Below, in pieces: positions 17,735-25,687 of a stretch of DNA of 64,000 nt. Location of the stretch: contig NZ_CP049916.1 of NCBI RefSeq assembly GCF_011578285.1, positions 124,001-188,000 of the forward strand, in the 5' to 3' direction. How positions within the stretch are numbered: the stretch's first letter is position 1; every line of letters starts with the position of its first letter. The position numbers and the translations under genes are program-made. The stretch is from Acinetobacter lanii (GTDB lineage: Bacteria > Pseudomonadota > Gammaproteobacteria > Pseudomonadales > Moraxellaceae). The notes under the pieces were generated by a model that had not been told where the DNA came from, searched no databases, and saw nothing but the letters and a program-made list of their open reading frames with translations.

Positions 17735-18238
17735 TCAATCAAAGTTCAGTTGCATCAACACCAAATCTCGCCATTGACCAAATTTTTGACCGACTTGTGG
17801 CATATAACCCGTATGCTGAAAGCCGAGTTTTTCATGGAGTTTGATCGAGCCAATATTCTCATGATCAATTGCCGCCACCATCACATGCACCGCATGATCA
17901 CGTGCATGATCAATCAGATGTTGCAGCAGTGCCTTGCCTAAGCCTCGACGTGCGTATTCAGGCGCGATAAAAATCGAATGTTCAACAGTGTGTTTAAACC
18001 CAACAATACTTCGAAAGCTTGAATAATCTGCATACCCTGCAATATGTCGATGTTCATCATCCACCACCACGAACAATGGAAAGTTCTGCGATTTTAAGTC
18101 TTCAAACCATTGCTGAAAATGGGCTGCATCAAAGGCTTGATCATTCCAATTGGCAACTTGATGCAACACCTCATGGTTATAAATTTCTTGAATACGTTGC
18201 AAGTCACAGGGTACAGCAGGGCGGATGCTAAAGGTCAT
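17735..18238 (-). CDS. GNAT N-acetyltransferase, phosphinothricin-acetyltransferase-like
   Basis: A 167-residue acetyl-CoA-dependent acetyltransferase. The N-terminus MTFSIRPAVPCDLQRIQEIYNHEV and the acetyl-CoA loop region EYARRGLGKALLQHLIDHA are typical of the PAT/MddA (Pat-like) branch of GNAT, which acetylates amino-acid analogues such as phosphinothricin or methionine sulfone derivatives. The exact substrate cannot be read from sequence. It lies downstream of the Tsx-like gene but is separated by a terminator, so a link to urate catabolism is doubtful. Confidence 0.88.
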   Translation of the reverse strand: MTFSIRPAVPCDLQRIQEIYNHEVLHQVANWNDQAFDAAHFQQWFEDLKSQNFPLFVVVDDEHRHIAGYADYSSFRSIVGFKHTVEHSIFIAPEYARRGLGKALLQHLIDHARDHAVHVMVAAIDHENIGSIKLHEKLGFQHTGYMPQVGQKFGQWRDLVLMQLNFD

Positions 18239-18278
18239 GGTCAGCAGATCAAAAACGGGTATATGGTTATTTTACGTG

Positions 18279-18305
18279 AAAAAAAGCAAGGCATGCGCCT
18301 TGCTT
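18279..18305 (-). terminator. Terminator of the Tsx-like gene
   Basis: On the minus strand AAGCAAGGC-GCAT-GCCTTGCTT is followed by TTTTT. Confidence 0.85.
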
Positions 18306-18335
18306 AAAAAGAATTTAATCCGCTTATATTGGCTA

Positions 18336-19064
18336 TTAGAAGTGGTATTTCACTAAAGCACTGACATCGTTTTGGCGTACGTTTGAACCAAATTTATTGT
18401 TCCAAAGTGAATGCTCGATACCGACATATAGCTTGGTGTCCGGAGAAATATGTTTACCCACATTCCATTTATATTGACTGGTCCAGTTCAATTCACTCTT
18501 ATGACCGGGCTCATTTTCAGCAGTGGTCCAGTCCAAGAACGCATCCGCAAGGAATTCTTCACCGCCAAGCGTAAATGGGATACCGTAAGTGATGGTCATT
18601 TGGTAATCATCTTTTACTTTGTCATTGGATGCTTTATAGAAGTTAATCGATGCATATTGGAACTTAGGAATGGCCAAATCAAAGCCAATACCATAAAGAA
18701 TATTATCAAAATTTAAACCATCTTGGTTATTCGATTCCCAAGTCGTCGCAATCAACACATCTTTAATTGGACCGAATGCTAATTTTTTGCCAGATACCGC
18801 ACCTAAGCTTAAACGTGGTGAAAACTCGAAATAATTACTTTGGTCGTGATTGTCATCCCAAAGATGGTCATTGAAGAAGAATACATCACCATACTTAAGT
18901 TTTGCTGCATATTCTAAAGTTACCGTGGTGCGTTCATCTGTACCCAATTCATAGTTTTCACCGTATAAACCAGATACGCTGAAGTCTTGCCAAATCGGCT
19001 TGGCTTGAGACATTGCTGCTATAGAACCAATCGCACATGCAGCTAAAACTTGTGTAAATTTCAT
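18336..19064 (-). CDS. Tsx-like outer-membrane nucleoside-type channel
   Basis: This 242-residue protein resembles the Tsx family of outer-membrane channels. It has a signal peptide (MKFTQVLAACAIGSIAAMSQA), then alternating beta-strand pattern with WQDFSVSGLYGENYEL, and ends in a C-terminal phenylalanine (VKYHF), as outer-membrane barrels do. The ATG giving MKFTQ is preferred because GGGGA lies at good spacing; the ATG nine bases earlier overlaps that site. Its position next to the urate permease and a strong sigma-54 promoter suggest that it lets urate, allantoin or a related purine compound enter the periplasm. That substrate is inferred. Confidence 0.82.
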   Translation of the reverse strand: MKFTQVLAACAIGSIAAMSQAKPIWQDFSVSGLYGENYELGTDERTTVTLEYAAKLKYGDVFFFNDHLWDDNHDQSNYFEFSPRLSLGAVSGKKLAFGPIKDVLIATTWESNNQDGLNFDNILYGIGFDLAIPKFQYASINFYKASNDKVKDDYQMTITYGIPFTLGGEEFLADAFLDWTTAENEPGHKSELNWTSQYKWNVGKHISPDTKLYVGIEHSLWNNKFGSNVRQNDVSALVKYHF

Positions 19065-19109
19065 ATAAAACATCCCCAGAGAAAGCGATTGAAATCATAC
19101 CGATAATTA

Positions 19110-19126
19110 AGCAAAAATAAAGCCAA
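19110..19126 (-). promoter_or_regulatory. Sigma-54 promoter of the Tsx-like gene
   Basis: On the minus strand TTGGCTTTATTTTTGCT matches TGGC-N7-TTGC exactly. It ends about 45 bases before the ATG. Confidence 0.65.
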
Positions 19127-19181
19127 ATTTTTAAAAATATTCAAATTAAGTGCATAATAATTTGGAAAATTTTACCATTTG

Positions 19182-20546
19182 TTAAATTTCATGTTGGGTT
19201 TTGATTAAAACTTTGTTGGCTAATTTTTGTTTAGGTTGAACAAAATCAAAGTGATAGAACAGGATATTCATCAGCATAGCCATTAAGCAAGTGGAGCTAA
19301 TTCCGGAGTGAAAAAGTGTTTGTACCCATTTTGGAAAATGATGGTAAAAGCTTTGATCGATAATCGGAATCATCCCAGCAGCAATAGACGTCGCTACAAT
19401 GATCAGATTGCGTTGGTCGTTATAATCAATTTTGGCTAAGGTGCGAATCCCACTTGCGGCCACGGTGCCAAATAACACTAAGCCTGCACCACCCAATACC
19501 GGAACAGGAATGGCAGCGATCAAACGACCCATCACCGGCAGTAAACCTAAAATCACCAAAATGATTCCACCGGCAGCCACCACAAAACGGCTTTTCACGC
19601 CGGTAATGGCAACTAAACCGACATTTTGCGCAAAAGCACTTTGCATGAAAGAACCAAAAACCGGTGCGATTGCACTTGAAAACATATCGGCTCGTAAACC
19701 ATTGGAAATACGATTGGCATCGACTTTGGTTTCAACAATTTCACCCACCGCAATAATGTCTGCCGTGGTTTCAGTCATGATCACTAAAGTGACGATCAGC
19801 ATCGATAAAATAGCAGTCAATTCGAGAGTGGGCAGTCCAAAAGCAAATAAGCTCGGCACTTGGAACCATGTGCCTTGGGATACTTGACTAAAATCGCCAA
19901 ACCCTAGTGCAAAAGCCAAAATCGACCCAATCACGATCGCCAATAAAATAGACAAACGACGAGTGGTAGCATTTCGGGATAGGTTTAAAACAATCACAAT
20001 CGCAAGCGTCATCAGCGCCAAACAAATGTTATGAAAACTGCCCCAGTCTTCCGCATTTTTATTTCCGCCCATCATCCAGCGGACCGCCACAGGCAATAGC
20101 GATAGTCCAATAATGGTAATCACACTTCCGGTCACGACAGGCGGGAAGAAACGGATAATTTTAGAAAAATAAGGCGCCAAGAAAAAACCAATCAGCGATG
20201 AAACAATCACTGCGCCATAGACCGCTTGTAAGCCACCGCCCGTGGTGACAATTGCGACCATGGTTGCCACACCGGCAAAAGACACGCCCTGTACCAACGG
20301 CAGTTTGGCCCCGATATATTTCACGCCAATGGTTTGTAAAATCGTGGCAAGACCACCCACAAACAATGCTGCTGCAATCAGTAAACCAATTTGCATCGCA
20401 TTTAATCCGGCAGCCGTGCCGACAATTAAAGGCGGTGCAATAATCCCGCCATACATGGTCAACACATGTTGTAAGCCGTAGGCTACACTTTTTCCTGCGC
20501 CCAAATATTCATCTTCTGGTGAGATTATTTTTTCATGTTCTGTCAT
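19182..20546 (-). CDS. NCS2-family urate/xanthine permease
   Basis: A 454-residue inner-membrane nucleobase:cation symporter with about 12-14 hydrophobic segments. QHVLTMYGGIIAPPLIVG near residue 26 is the TM1 signature containing the conserved histidine, and FMQSAFAQNVGLVAITGVKSR resembles the substrate-motif region of urate-type carriers such as UapA/UacT rather than the uracil branch. It is the last gene after uraD and uraH on the same strand, so it most likely imports urate by proton symport. The gene could be called uacT or pucJ-like; specificity is inferred. Confidence 0.9.
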   Translation of the reverse strand: MTEHEKIISPEDEYLGAGKSVAYGLQHVLTMYGGIIAPPLIVGTAAGLNAMQIGLLIAAALFVGGLATILQTIGVKYIGAKLPLVQGVSFAGVATMVAIVTTGGGLQAVYGAVIVSSLIGFFLAPYFSKIIRFFPPVVTGSVITIIGLSLLPVAVRWMMGGNKNAEDWGSFHNICLALMTLAIVIVLNLSRNATTRRLSILLAIVIGSILAFALGFGDFSQVSQGTWFQVPSLFAFGLPTLELTAILSMLIVTLVIMTETTADIIAVGEIVETKVDANRISNGLRADMFSSAIAPVFGSFMQSAFAQNVGLVAITGVKSRFVVAAGGIILVILGLLPVMGRLIAAIPVPVLGGAGLVLFGTVAASGIRTLAKIDYNDQRNLIIVATSIAAGMIPIIDQSFYHHFPKWVQTLFHSGISSTCLMAMLMNILFYHFDFVQPKQKLANKVLIKTQHEI

Positions 20547-20616
20547 TTTTAATCCCTCTGATTTTTTATCTATTTTTCAATTCATGTGCTTTGGATCAGT
20601 CCACTAAACAGGGCAC

Positions 20617-20937
20617 TTAACTGCCTCGATAGGTCGAGTAGGCAAAGGGGCTAATCAACAACGGAATGTGGTAATGCTGAGCAGTATCGGCAATTGAAAA
20701 ATGAATCACGGCTTTGGGGAAAAAGGTGGGTAAACCCAAGCCTTGAAAATACGCTGCCGTGTAAAAAGCCAAACTGTAATTACCCATCTGATATTCATTC
20801 AAATGAAAATCACTGATACGACCATCTGCATTGGTTTTAGATTCAGCCAAAAGCTGATTGTTGGCATCAAAAAGTTGAACCACCACATCATGTGCAGGTT
20901 TACCTAAATGGGTATCTAAAATATGGGTACTGATCAT
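20617..20937 (-). CDS. uraH: 5-hydroxyisourate hydrolase
   Basis: This transthyretin-like enzyme hydrolyses 5-hydroxyisourate to OHCU. At 106 residues it has the usual length. The N-terminal ISTHILDTHLGKPA and the invariant C-terminal tetrapeptide YRGS, which forms the active site, are both present. The gene overlaps the end of uraD by four bases, so the two are translationally coupled and act in sequence. Confidence 0.96.
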   Translation of the reverse strand: MISTHILDTHLGKPAHDVVVQLFDANNQLLAESKTNADGRISDFHLNEYQMGNYSLAFYTAAYFQGLGLPTFFPKAVIHFSIADTAQHYHIPLLISPFAYSTYRGS

Positions 20938-21437
20938 GTGTTCACTTCCTGTGATAAACGTAATAAAGCGATTTCTGAGAGTTGCTGGTGCACAATGCGC
21001 TGTTCAGTCTTTCTATCATTGGTAAGGCGATAATTCAGTGCAGTCAGAATCTGTTGACTATCGAGCCCAGAAGCTTTGATTAAGAAAATAAAGCCATATT
21101 TTTTTTCATAGGCCACATTGCCTTGATAAATGGCATTTAAAGTGTCTTGGTCTTGCGATAAATTGGCTTGCTCACGACTGGAAAAGGCTTGTTCTTTGGC
21201 ACTCAAGTCAGATTGCGCTTTCTTTTCGCCAATCCTTGGATGAGTATTTAAGGCAGCTAAAATTTCATCCCATTGCCATGTTTTGGCGCATTGTTCTGCA
21301 TAAGCCATCAAATCGGCAGGTGAACCATAAGGACGTCGCTGGGTAATCTCCTCAGCCCAACGCTCAATATGTACGCAGTGTTTCAACAAGCTTTGGATAC
21401 GATCAACATCAGCCAGATTAAATTCGGAAAGCAACAC
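20934..21437 (-). CDS. uraD: OHCU decarboxylase
   Basis: UraD decarboxylates 2-oxo-4-hydroxy-4-carboxy-5-ureidoimidazoline to (S)-allantoin. Family motifs are clear: NTHPRIGEKKA with the catalytic histidine region, LSAKEQAF, and the terminal ALNYRLTNDRKTEQ. The open frame continues 18 codons upstream to a TTG and would encode a hydrophobic leader. I reject that extension because it overlaps a perfect sigma-54 promoter. The GTG at 21437 has TTAGGG at good spacing and gives a normal 167-residue protein. Confidence 0.9.
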   Translation of the reverse strand: MLLSEFNLADVDRIQSLLKHCVHIERWAEEITQRRPYGSPADLMAYAEQCAKTWQWDEILAALNTHPRIGEKKAQSDLSAKEQAFSSREQANLSQDQDTLNAIYQGNVAYEKKYGFIFLIKASGLDSQQILTALNYRLTNDRKTEQRIVHQQLSEIALLRLSQEVNT

Positions 21438-21474
21438 AATTAACCCTAAAATCAAAAAAACATAGAGCATAAAT

Positions 21475-21491
21475 TGCAATAAGGATGCCAA
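21475..21491 (-). promoter_or_regulatory. Sigma-54 promoter of uraD-uraH-permease
   Basis: On the minus strand TTGGCATCCTTATTGCA matches TGGC-N7-TTGC exactly, including flanking T and A. The predicted transcript start is about 25 bases before the GTG start of uraD. Confidence 0.7.
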
Positions 21492-21523
21492 AATCCATTT
21501 TAGTCATGCTTGCAAGGGCTGAA

Positions 21524-21550
21524 TAAAAAAAGAGCACAAAAATGTGCTCT
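21524..21550 (-). terminator. Terminator of puuE
   Basis: On the minus strand AGAGCACA-TTTT-TGTGCTCT is followed by seven T. It separates puuE from the uraD unit. Confidence 0.88.
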
Positions 21551-21582
21551 ATAGTTGATATCAAACTACTTGATTTGATTGA

Positions 21583-22545
21583 TTATGGTGCAAAATTTTG
21601 CTGCCAATGCGCTGCAATATCGCCACGACGGCAAATCCACACTTTTTCATGCGACTGGACATAATCGAGGAATTTTTGCAGTGCTTTAAAACGCGCAGGT
21701 CGCCCTAAAAGACGGCAATGCATGCCAATCGATAGCATTTTCGGTGCGGTTTCACCCTCGGCATACAGCACATCAAAAGCATCTTTCAAATACTGATAAA
21801 ACTGTTCTGCATGATTAAAACCGCCAGCCGAACTGAATTTCATGTCATTGGTGTCGAGGGTATAGGGAATAATCAGATGCGGACGGGTTTGACCTTGTGC
21901 ATTGGTCAGACTGCTCCAAAACGGCAAGTCATCACCATAGTAGTCACAGTCATATTGAATCTGTGGAAACTCTGCCAAAAGTTGACGCGTGTTCGGGCTG
22001 TCCCGTCCGGTGTACCAGCCAATCGGCGCTTTGCCAAATAAGGCTTCAAGCACGCTGATGGCTTGGTCCATATGCTGACGTTCAGTGTCTATATCGATGT
22101 TTTGATAGTGCAACCAACGTTGTCCATGTGATACCACATCGTAGTCTGCGTCTTTAATCGCTTGCACCACATAGGGGTTACGTGCCAAGGCCATGCCCAC
22201 CCCAAAAATGGTCATAGGTAGTCCACGCTTCTTAAACTCTTGATGAATGCGCCAAAACCCTGCACGTGAGCCATATTCATACATAGAGTCCATCGACATA
22301 TGTTTGGCATTAAAACTGGCAGCCCCGACAATCTCAGATAAAAACTGCTCTGAACTCAAATCACCATGCTCAACATGATTTTCACCGCCTTCCTCATAGT
22401 TCAACACAAATTGAACCGCGACACGTGCTTCGTTGGGCCATTTAGGATCAGGGGTTTGTCCATGATAGCCAATTAAATCACGTGAATAAGGGGTACTTTG
22501 AATGCTTTCAATCAGCTCCTGACCACGTAAGTAAGCGCTTGTCAC
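21583..22545 (-). CDS. puuE: Allantoinase, polysaccharide-deacetylase type
   Basis: PuuE opens the hydantoin ring of allantoin to give allantoate without a metal-dependent amidohydrolase domain. The 320 residues match the family (about 300-320). FVLNYEEGGENHVEHGD near residue 48, FGVGMALARNPYVV, DVVSHGQRWLHY and IGWYTGRDSPNTR are characteristic. The start is GTG with AAGGAT upstream. It is a separate transcript from uraD, ending at a strong terminator, and has its own sigma-54-like element far upstream. Confidence 0.94.
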   Translation of the reverse strand: MTSAYLRGQELIESIQSTPYSRDLIGYHGQTPDPKWPNEARVAVQFVLNYEEGGENHVEHGDLSSEQFLSEIVGAASFNAKHMSMDSMYEYGSRAGFWRIHQEFKKRGLPMTIFGVGMALARNPYVVQAIKDADYDVVSHGQRWLHYQNIDIDTERQHMDQAISVLEALFGKAPIGWYTGRDSPNTRQLLAEFPQIQYDCDYYGDDLPFWSSLTNAQGQTRPHLIIPYTLDTNDMKFSSAGGFNHAEQFYQYLKDAFDVLYAEGETAPKMLSIGMHCRLLGRPARFKALQKFLDYVQSHEKVWICRRGDIAAHWQQNFAP

Positions 22546-22715
22546 AATGGGTTATCCTTTTATAAATTTTTTAAAATACTGCTTGCATAATTCTGTGTTA
22601 AGCCCGATATTCAAAGTATAAGGACACGAATCTGCAGACTCAAAAGTGTTCATCATTCAATGATAAGGAGATACTCCAGACAAGATTGAAGATGGTTCAT
22701 GCGATGTAATCAGTA

Positions 22716-22732
22716 AGCGACAAACGTGCCAA
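22716..22732 (-). promoter_or_regulatory. Sigma-54-like promoter of puuE
   Basis: On the minus strand TTGGCACGTTTGTCGCT has a perfect -24 box and TCGC at -12, nearly the same as the hpxO element. It is about 170 bases from the puuE start, which implies a long leader. Confidence 0.5.
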
Positions 22733-22784
22733 GATAATAAGTTTTGCACAAAAATGATTCAGATAAAGAAAGAGGATGATATTT

Positions 22785-23144
22785 ATGAACATTGAAATCC
22801 GTACAGATAAAAATATTCCAAACAGTGAACGCTTAATTACTTATGTTCGTGCAGAACTGAACGCAGAATTCCAACGACATACCGAAAAAATTACTCATTT
22901 TTCTGTACATTTCAGTGATGAAAACGGGGTCAAAGGCGGGCCGGATGATATCCGTTGTATGATCGAAGCCCGTCCAGCAGGACTCAAACCGGTAGTGGTC
23001 AATCATAAAGGTCATAATATCGATACCGCGATTCATGGTGCGATTGACCGTTTAAAACGCAGCCTTGAGCATGTGTTTGAGAAGAAAGAAAATCCACGTG
23101 GTGGACCGCTCGAATTTGCGGATGTGGATGCAGATCAAGCCTAA
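22785..23144 (+). CDS. HPF/RaiA-family ribosome-associated protein
   Basis: A 119-residue protein of the ribosome hibernation/interface family, with the N-terminal IEIRTDKNIPNSERLITYVRAEL and a conserved internal VVNHKGHNIDTAIHGAIDRLKRSLEH helix. It is the short form and lacks a long C-terminal dimerisation domain. The ATG at 22785 is preferred over the one nine bases earlier, because AGAGG abuts the earlier ATG and is correctly spaced from this one. It would bind the decoding region of stalled ribosomes. A terminator follows. Confidence 0.85.
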   Translation: MNIEIRTDKNIPNSERLITYVRAELNAEFQRHTEKITHFSVHFSDENGVKGGPDDIRCMIEARPAGLKPVVVNHKGHNIDTAIHGAIDRLKRSLEHVFEKKENPRGGPLEFADVDADQA

Positions 23145-23149
23145 TGTTA

Positions 23150-23174
23150 AAAAGCCCTACGGGGCTTTTTTTAT
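23150..23174 (+). terminator. Terminator after the HPF-like gene
   Basis: AAAAGCCC-TAC-GGGGCTTTTTTT forms a short GC stem with a T-run. Confidence 0.85.
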
Positions 23175-23345
23175 GGCGAATAATACGCAAATGATGAAGA
23201 GTAATTGTTTATCCACTGCGTAGAAGCCTTTTCAATGTGCAGTATTTAGTGCCATCAGCAGGCGTTCCGTCATTTAAGTCAAACACCTCAGCAATAATTC
23301 GGCATAATATTCCATTCAATATTTGATTCATTATGAGAGATCGAC

Positions 23346-23888
23346 ATGCTGAACGCACAACAACAAGTGTTTTTACAGGCTTTAGAAGAACTGGACCTTG
23401 CACAGGTTCAACGCCTGTTGGCAGAGGGTCTTGATCCAAATTTTATTGATCCTGAAAAAGGACCTGCAGTGTCGGTATGGTCTGATCAATTGTTTAAATG
23501 GTGGGAAAAAATTTGTGAAGCGCATGAATCGGGTCAATTGCTCACCGAACAAGAAAAACAGCAAGACTTACAAGTGCATTTGGATATTTTAGATGCGCTA
23601 ATTGCAGCCAAAGCCAACTTCCATTTGTGGGATGCTGAAGAATGCTATGGTCCACTTTGGGATGCAGCAAGTGCAGCATGTGTACCGGCAGTTCAACGCT
23701 TACTCGATCACAATGTTGATCCGAACATGAAAGATGATGAAGGAAAAACCATTTTAAGCTCAATTAGTGACTTATTTTTCGACTGTGAGTTTGATACCAT
23801 TGATTGGTCTCAGGCATTGCCTGAAGAAAAACAAACTTTGGAATTGCTCCGTAGTCGTGGCGCGAAGATGACCAAAGAAACAACATAA
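23346..23888 (+). CDS. Ankyrin-repeat-like protein
   Basis: The 180-residue acidic cytosolic protein has at least two ankyrin-like units: LDLAQVQRLLAEGLDPNFID near residue 17 and AASAACVPAVQRLLDHNVDPNMKDDEGKT near residue 110. Such repeats mediate protein binding; no partner is evident. The following outer-membrane gene starts 15 bases after its stop, so the two may be cotranscribed. Confidence 0.8.
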   Translation: MLNAQQQVFLQALEELDLAQVQRLLAEGLDPNFIDPEKGPAVSVWSDQLFKWWEKICEAHESGQLLTEQEKQQDLQVHLDILDALIAAKANFHLWDAEECYGPLWDAASAACVPAVQRLLDHNVDPNMKDDEGKTILSSISDLFFDCEFDTIDWSQALPEEKQTLELLRSRGAKMTKETT

Positions 23889-23903
23889 TTTAAGTGGGTT
23901 CTC

Positions 23904-24674
23904 ATGACAAAATTAAAACAACTGGGTGTAATGTGTATCGCATGCATGGGTATGCAAGCGATGGCAGCAGACTTTTCCTTTGACCGTCCAGGTACAGGTT
24001 TTAGTACAGGTATTACCCCTGTTGGCAAATTGGCATGGGAACAAGCTTTACCCACGGCAAGCTATACCGAGTCAAGCGCGGAAGATGGTGCCAAGGTCAA
24101 AACTTGGAACTTAAACGCCGACATGCTGTTCCGCACTGGGATTGGCAAGAACACGGAACTGCAACTGGGCTGGCAAGGTCCAGCATGGACCCAAAGCAAA
24201 GTTCATGGTCATAGTACCGATGATGATGGTGTCGGTGACATCACCGTTGGGATCAAACATGCGATTGATCTACAAGATGAAAAATTGACTTGGGCGGTGT
24301 TGGCTCAAGCTTTGATTGCGACAGGTGATGGTCAATTTACTGAAGATGAAGAAATTTATACTTTAGGCTCATCGGTGGATTATGCTTTTAATGATACCGT
24401 GAACACCGGTATCAGCATGTTCTATGAAGTCCAAGATGGTGATTGGGCAATTACCGCAGTGCCAACTTTGGGTTATAAAATCAAAGGTAATTTATCAGGC
24501 TATTCTGAATTGGTGTATCGCAAACAAGAACATCAAGACAATGAGTATGCTTTGGGCACAGGTTTAATCTATGCTTTGAATGACCGCGTACAATTCGATG
24601 CAAGCGTGGGTGTGAATTTAGAAGGACAAGACAAAAGCTACAAAGGTGGCTTGGGTGCGGCATTCTTGTTCTAG
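23904..24674 (+). CDS. Outer-membrane beta-barrel protein, MetA-pathway-of-phenol-degradation type
   Basis: This 256-residue product carries a signal peptide (ending QAMAA before DFSF), repeated amphipathic beta strands and a terminal phenylalanine (LGAAFLF), all features of an outer-membrane barrel. The pattern DFSFDRPGTGFSTGITPVGKLAWEQALPTASY resembles the family named after the meta pathway of phenol degradation, a loose group of putative channels. The solute is unknown. Confidence 0.75.
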   Translation: MTKLKQLGVMCIACMGMQAMAADFSFDRPGTGFSTGITPVGKLAWEQALPTASYTESSAEDGAKVKTWNLNADMLFRTGIGKNTELQLGWQGPAWTQSKVHGHSTDDDGVGDITVGIKHAIDLQDEKLTWAVLAQALIATGDGQFTEDEEIYTLGSSVDYAFNDTVNTGISMFYEVQDGDWAITAVPTLGYKIKGNLSGYSELVYRKQEHQDNEYALGTGLIYALNDRVQFDASVGVNLEGQDKSYKGGLGAAFLF

Positions 24675-24697
24675 AAGCGTTTAAGTAAAATGATTGA

Positions 24698-24729
24698 AAA
24701 AGAGTGACTTTAAGTTGCTCTTTTTTTTG
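24698..24729 (+). terminator. Terminator after the barrel gene
   Basis: AAAAGAGTGAC / GTTGCTCTTTT with two G-U pairs is followed by a T-run. Confidence 0.8.
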
Positions 24730-24840
24730 TAGATATGAAACGATTCGACAATAAAGCAAAGCTAAATTCGTGCGAGAATGGAGCATGAATCATTTTAAAT
24801 AAAGATCAAAAATGAATAAGAATAGGAGGGCATCATTGTG

Positions 24841-25536
24841 ATGAAACTATATATCGGCAATAAAAATTATTCTTCATGGTCGATGCGTCCATGGTTGGTG
24901 TTGCAACATTTTGGTATTCCCTTTGATGAAAAACTGATTCCTTTTGATGAGTTTAAAGCCGACCAACCGTTTAAAATGAAAATGACCCAAATCAGTCCGA
25001 CAGGCAAAGTCCCGACTTTGGTTGATGAAGATTTTGTGATTTGGGATTCTTTGGCCATATGTGAATACTTAGCAGAACAGAATCCAGCAAAACCATTGTG
25101 GCCACTAGGCATCCAACAACGTACGGAAGCGCGTGCAATATGCGCGGAAATGCACAGCAGTTTTCAAACCCTACGCACCCTATGCGGTATGAATATCGAA
25201 GCGGATTTACAAGAGGTGGGGCAGTCACTGTGGAATGAACATCCGCAATTACAGGCTGATGTTAAACGGATTCAACAGATTTGGGCCGATCGCCCCCATG
25301 CCAATAGCTTTTTAAGTGGGGATCATTTTACCATTGCCGATGCTTTTTATGCTCCAGTGGTGATGCGCTTTGTGACTTATGGCTTACCGGTTTCAGACAA
25401 TGCCAAACAATATATGAATACTATTCTGGCTGTGCCTGCGGTAAAAAAATGGATCGACGCTGCCAAGAAAGAACACCTATTTTTAGCTTCACAAGAACGC
25501 TATCGAACCGCACCGGCTGATGCATCAACACTTTAA
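24841..25536 (+). CDS. Glutathione S-transferase family protein
   Basis: A 231-residue cytosolic GST. The thioredoxin-like N-domain starts MKLYIGNKNYSSWSMRPWL, with the serine run where the glutathione thiol is activated, and contains the cis-proline motif GKVPTL and DSLAICEYL. The helical C-domain carries TIADAFYAPV. A strong AGGAGG site precedes both a GTG and the adjacent ATG; the ATG is chosen by family comparison. The electrophilic substrate is unknown. Confidence 0.92.
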   Translation: MKLYIGNKNYSSWSMRPWLVLQHFGIPFDEKLIPFDEFKADQPFKMKMTQISPTGKVPTLVDEDFVIWDSLAICEYLAEQNPAKPLWPLGIQQRTEARAICAEMHSSFQTLRTLCGMNIEADLQEVGQSLWNEHPQLQADVKRIQQIWADRPHANSFLSGDHFTIADAFYAPVVMRFVTYGLPVSDNAKQYMNTILAVPAVKKWIDAAKKEHLFLASQERYRTAPADASTL

Positions 25537-25601
25537 TGGATGGACTATTTCGCTAACTCAATGTTCAATTACAAAAGATTGTGAGTGTCGCCAAATCGAT
25601 G

Positions 25602-25646
25602 CAAATAAAAAATCCATCTTGAGCAAAGGTCATCGCTTCAAGATGG
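25602..25646 (-). terminator. Terminator of the GGDEF-like gene
   Basis: CCATCTTGA and TCAAGATGG form a long stem; on the minus strand it is followed by ATTTTTTATTT. Confidence 0.7.
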
Positions 25647-25687
25647 AGTGTAGAAAACACTAAAGGCTCAGCGAATGCAGATTTTAA

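Noticed and set aside
21531..21550. NtrC-like site GCAC-N6-GTGC near uraD
   Set aside because: Spacing is one base short of the usual site and it is better explained as the puuE terminator.
23209..23331. 41-codon minus-strand frame (MNQILNGILCRIIAEVF and on)
   Set aside because: It looks faintly protein-like but has no ribosome-binding site and no recognised family. It could be a relic, but I cannot support it.
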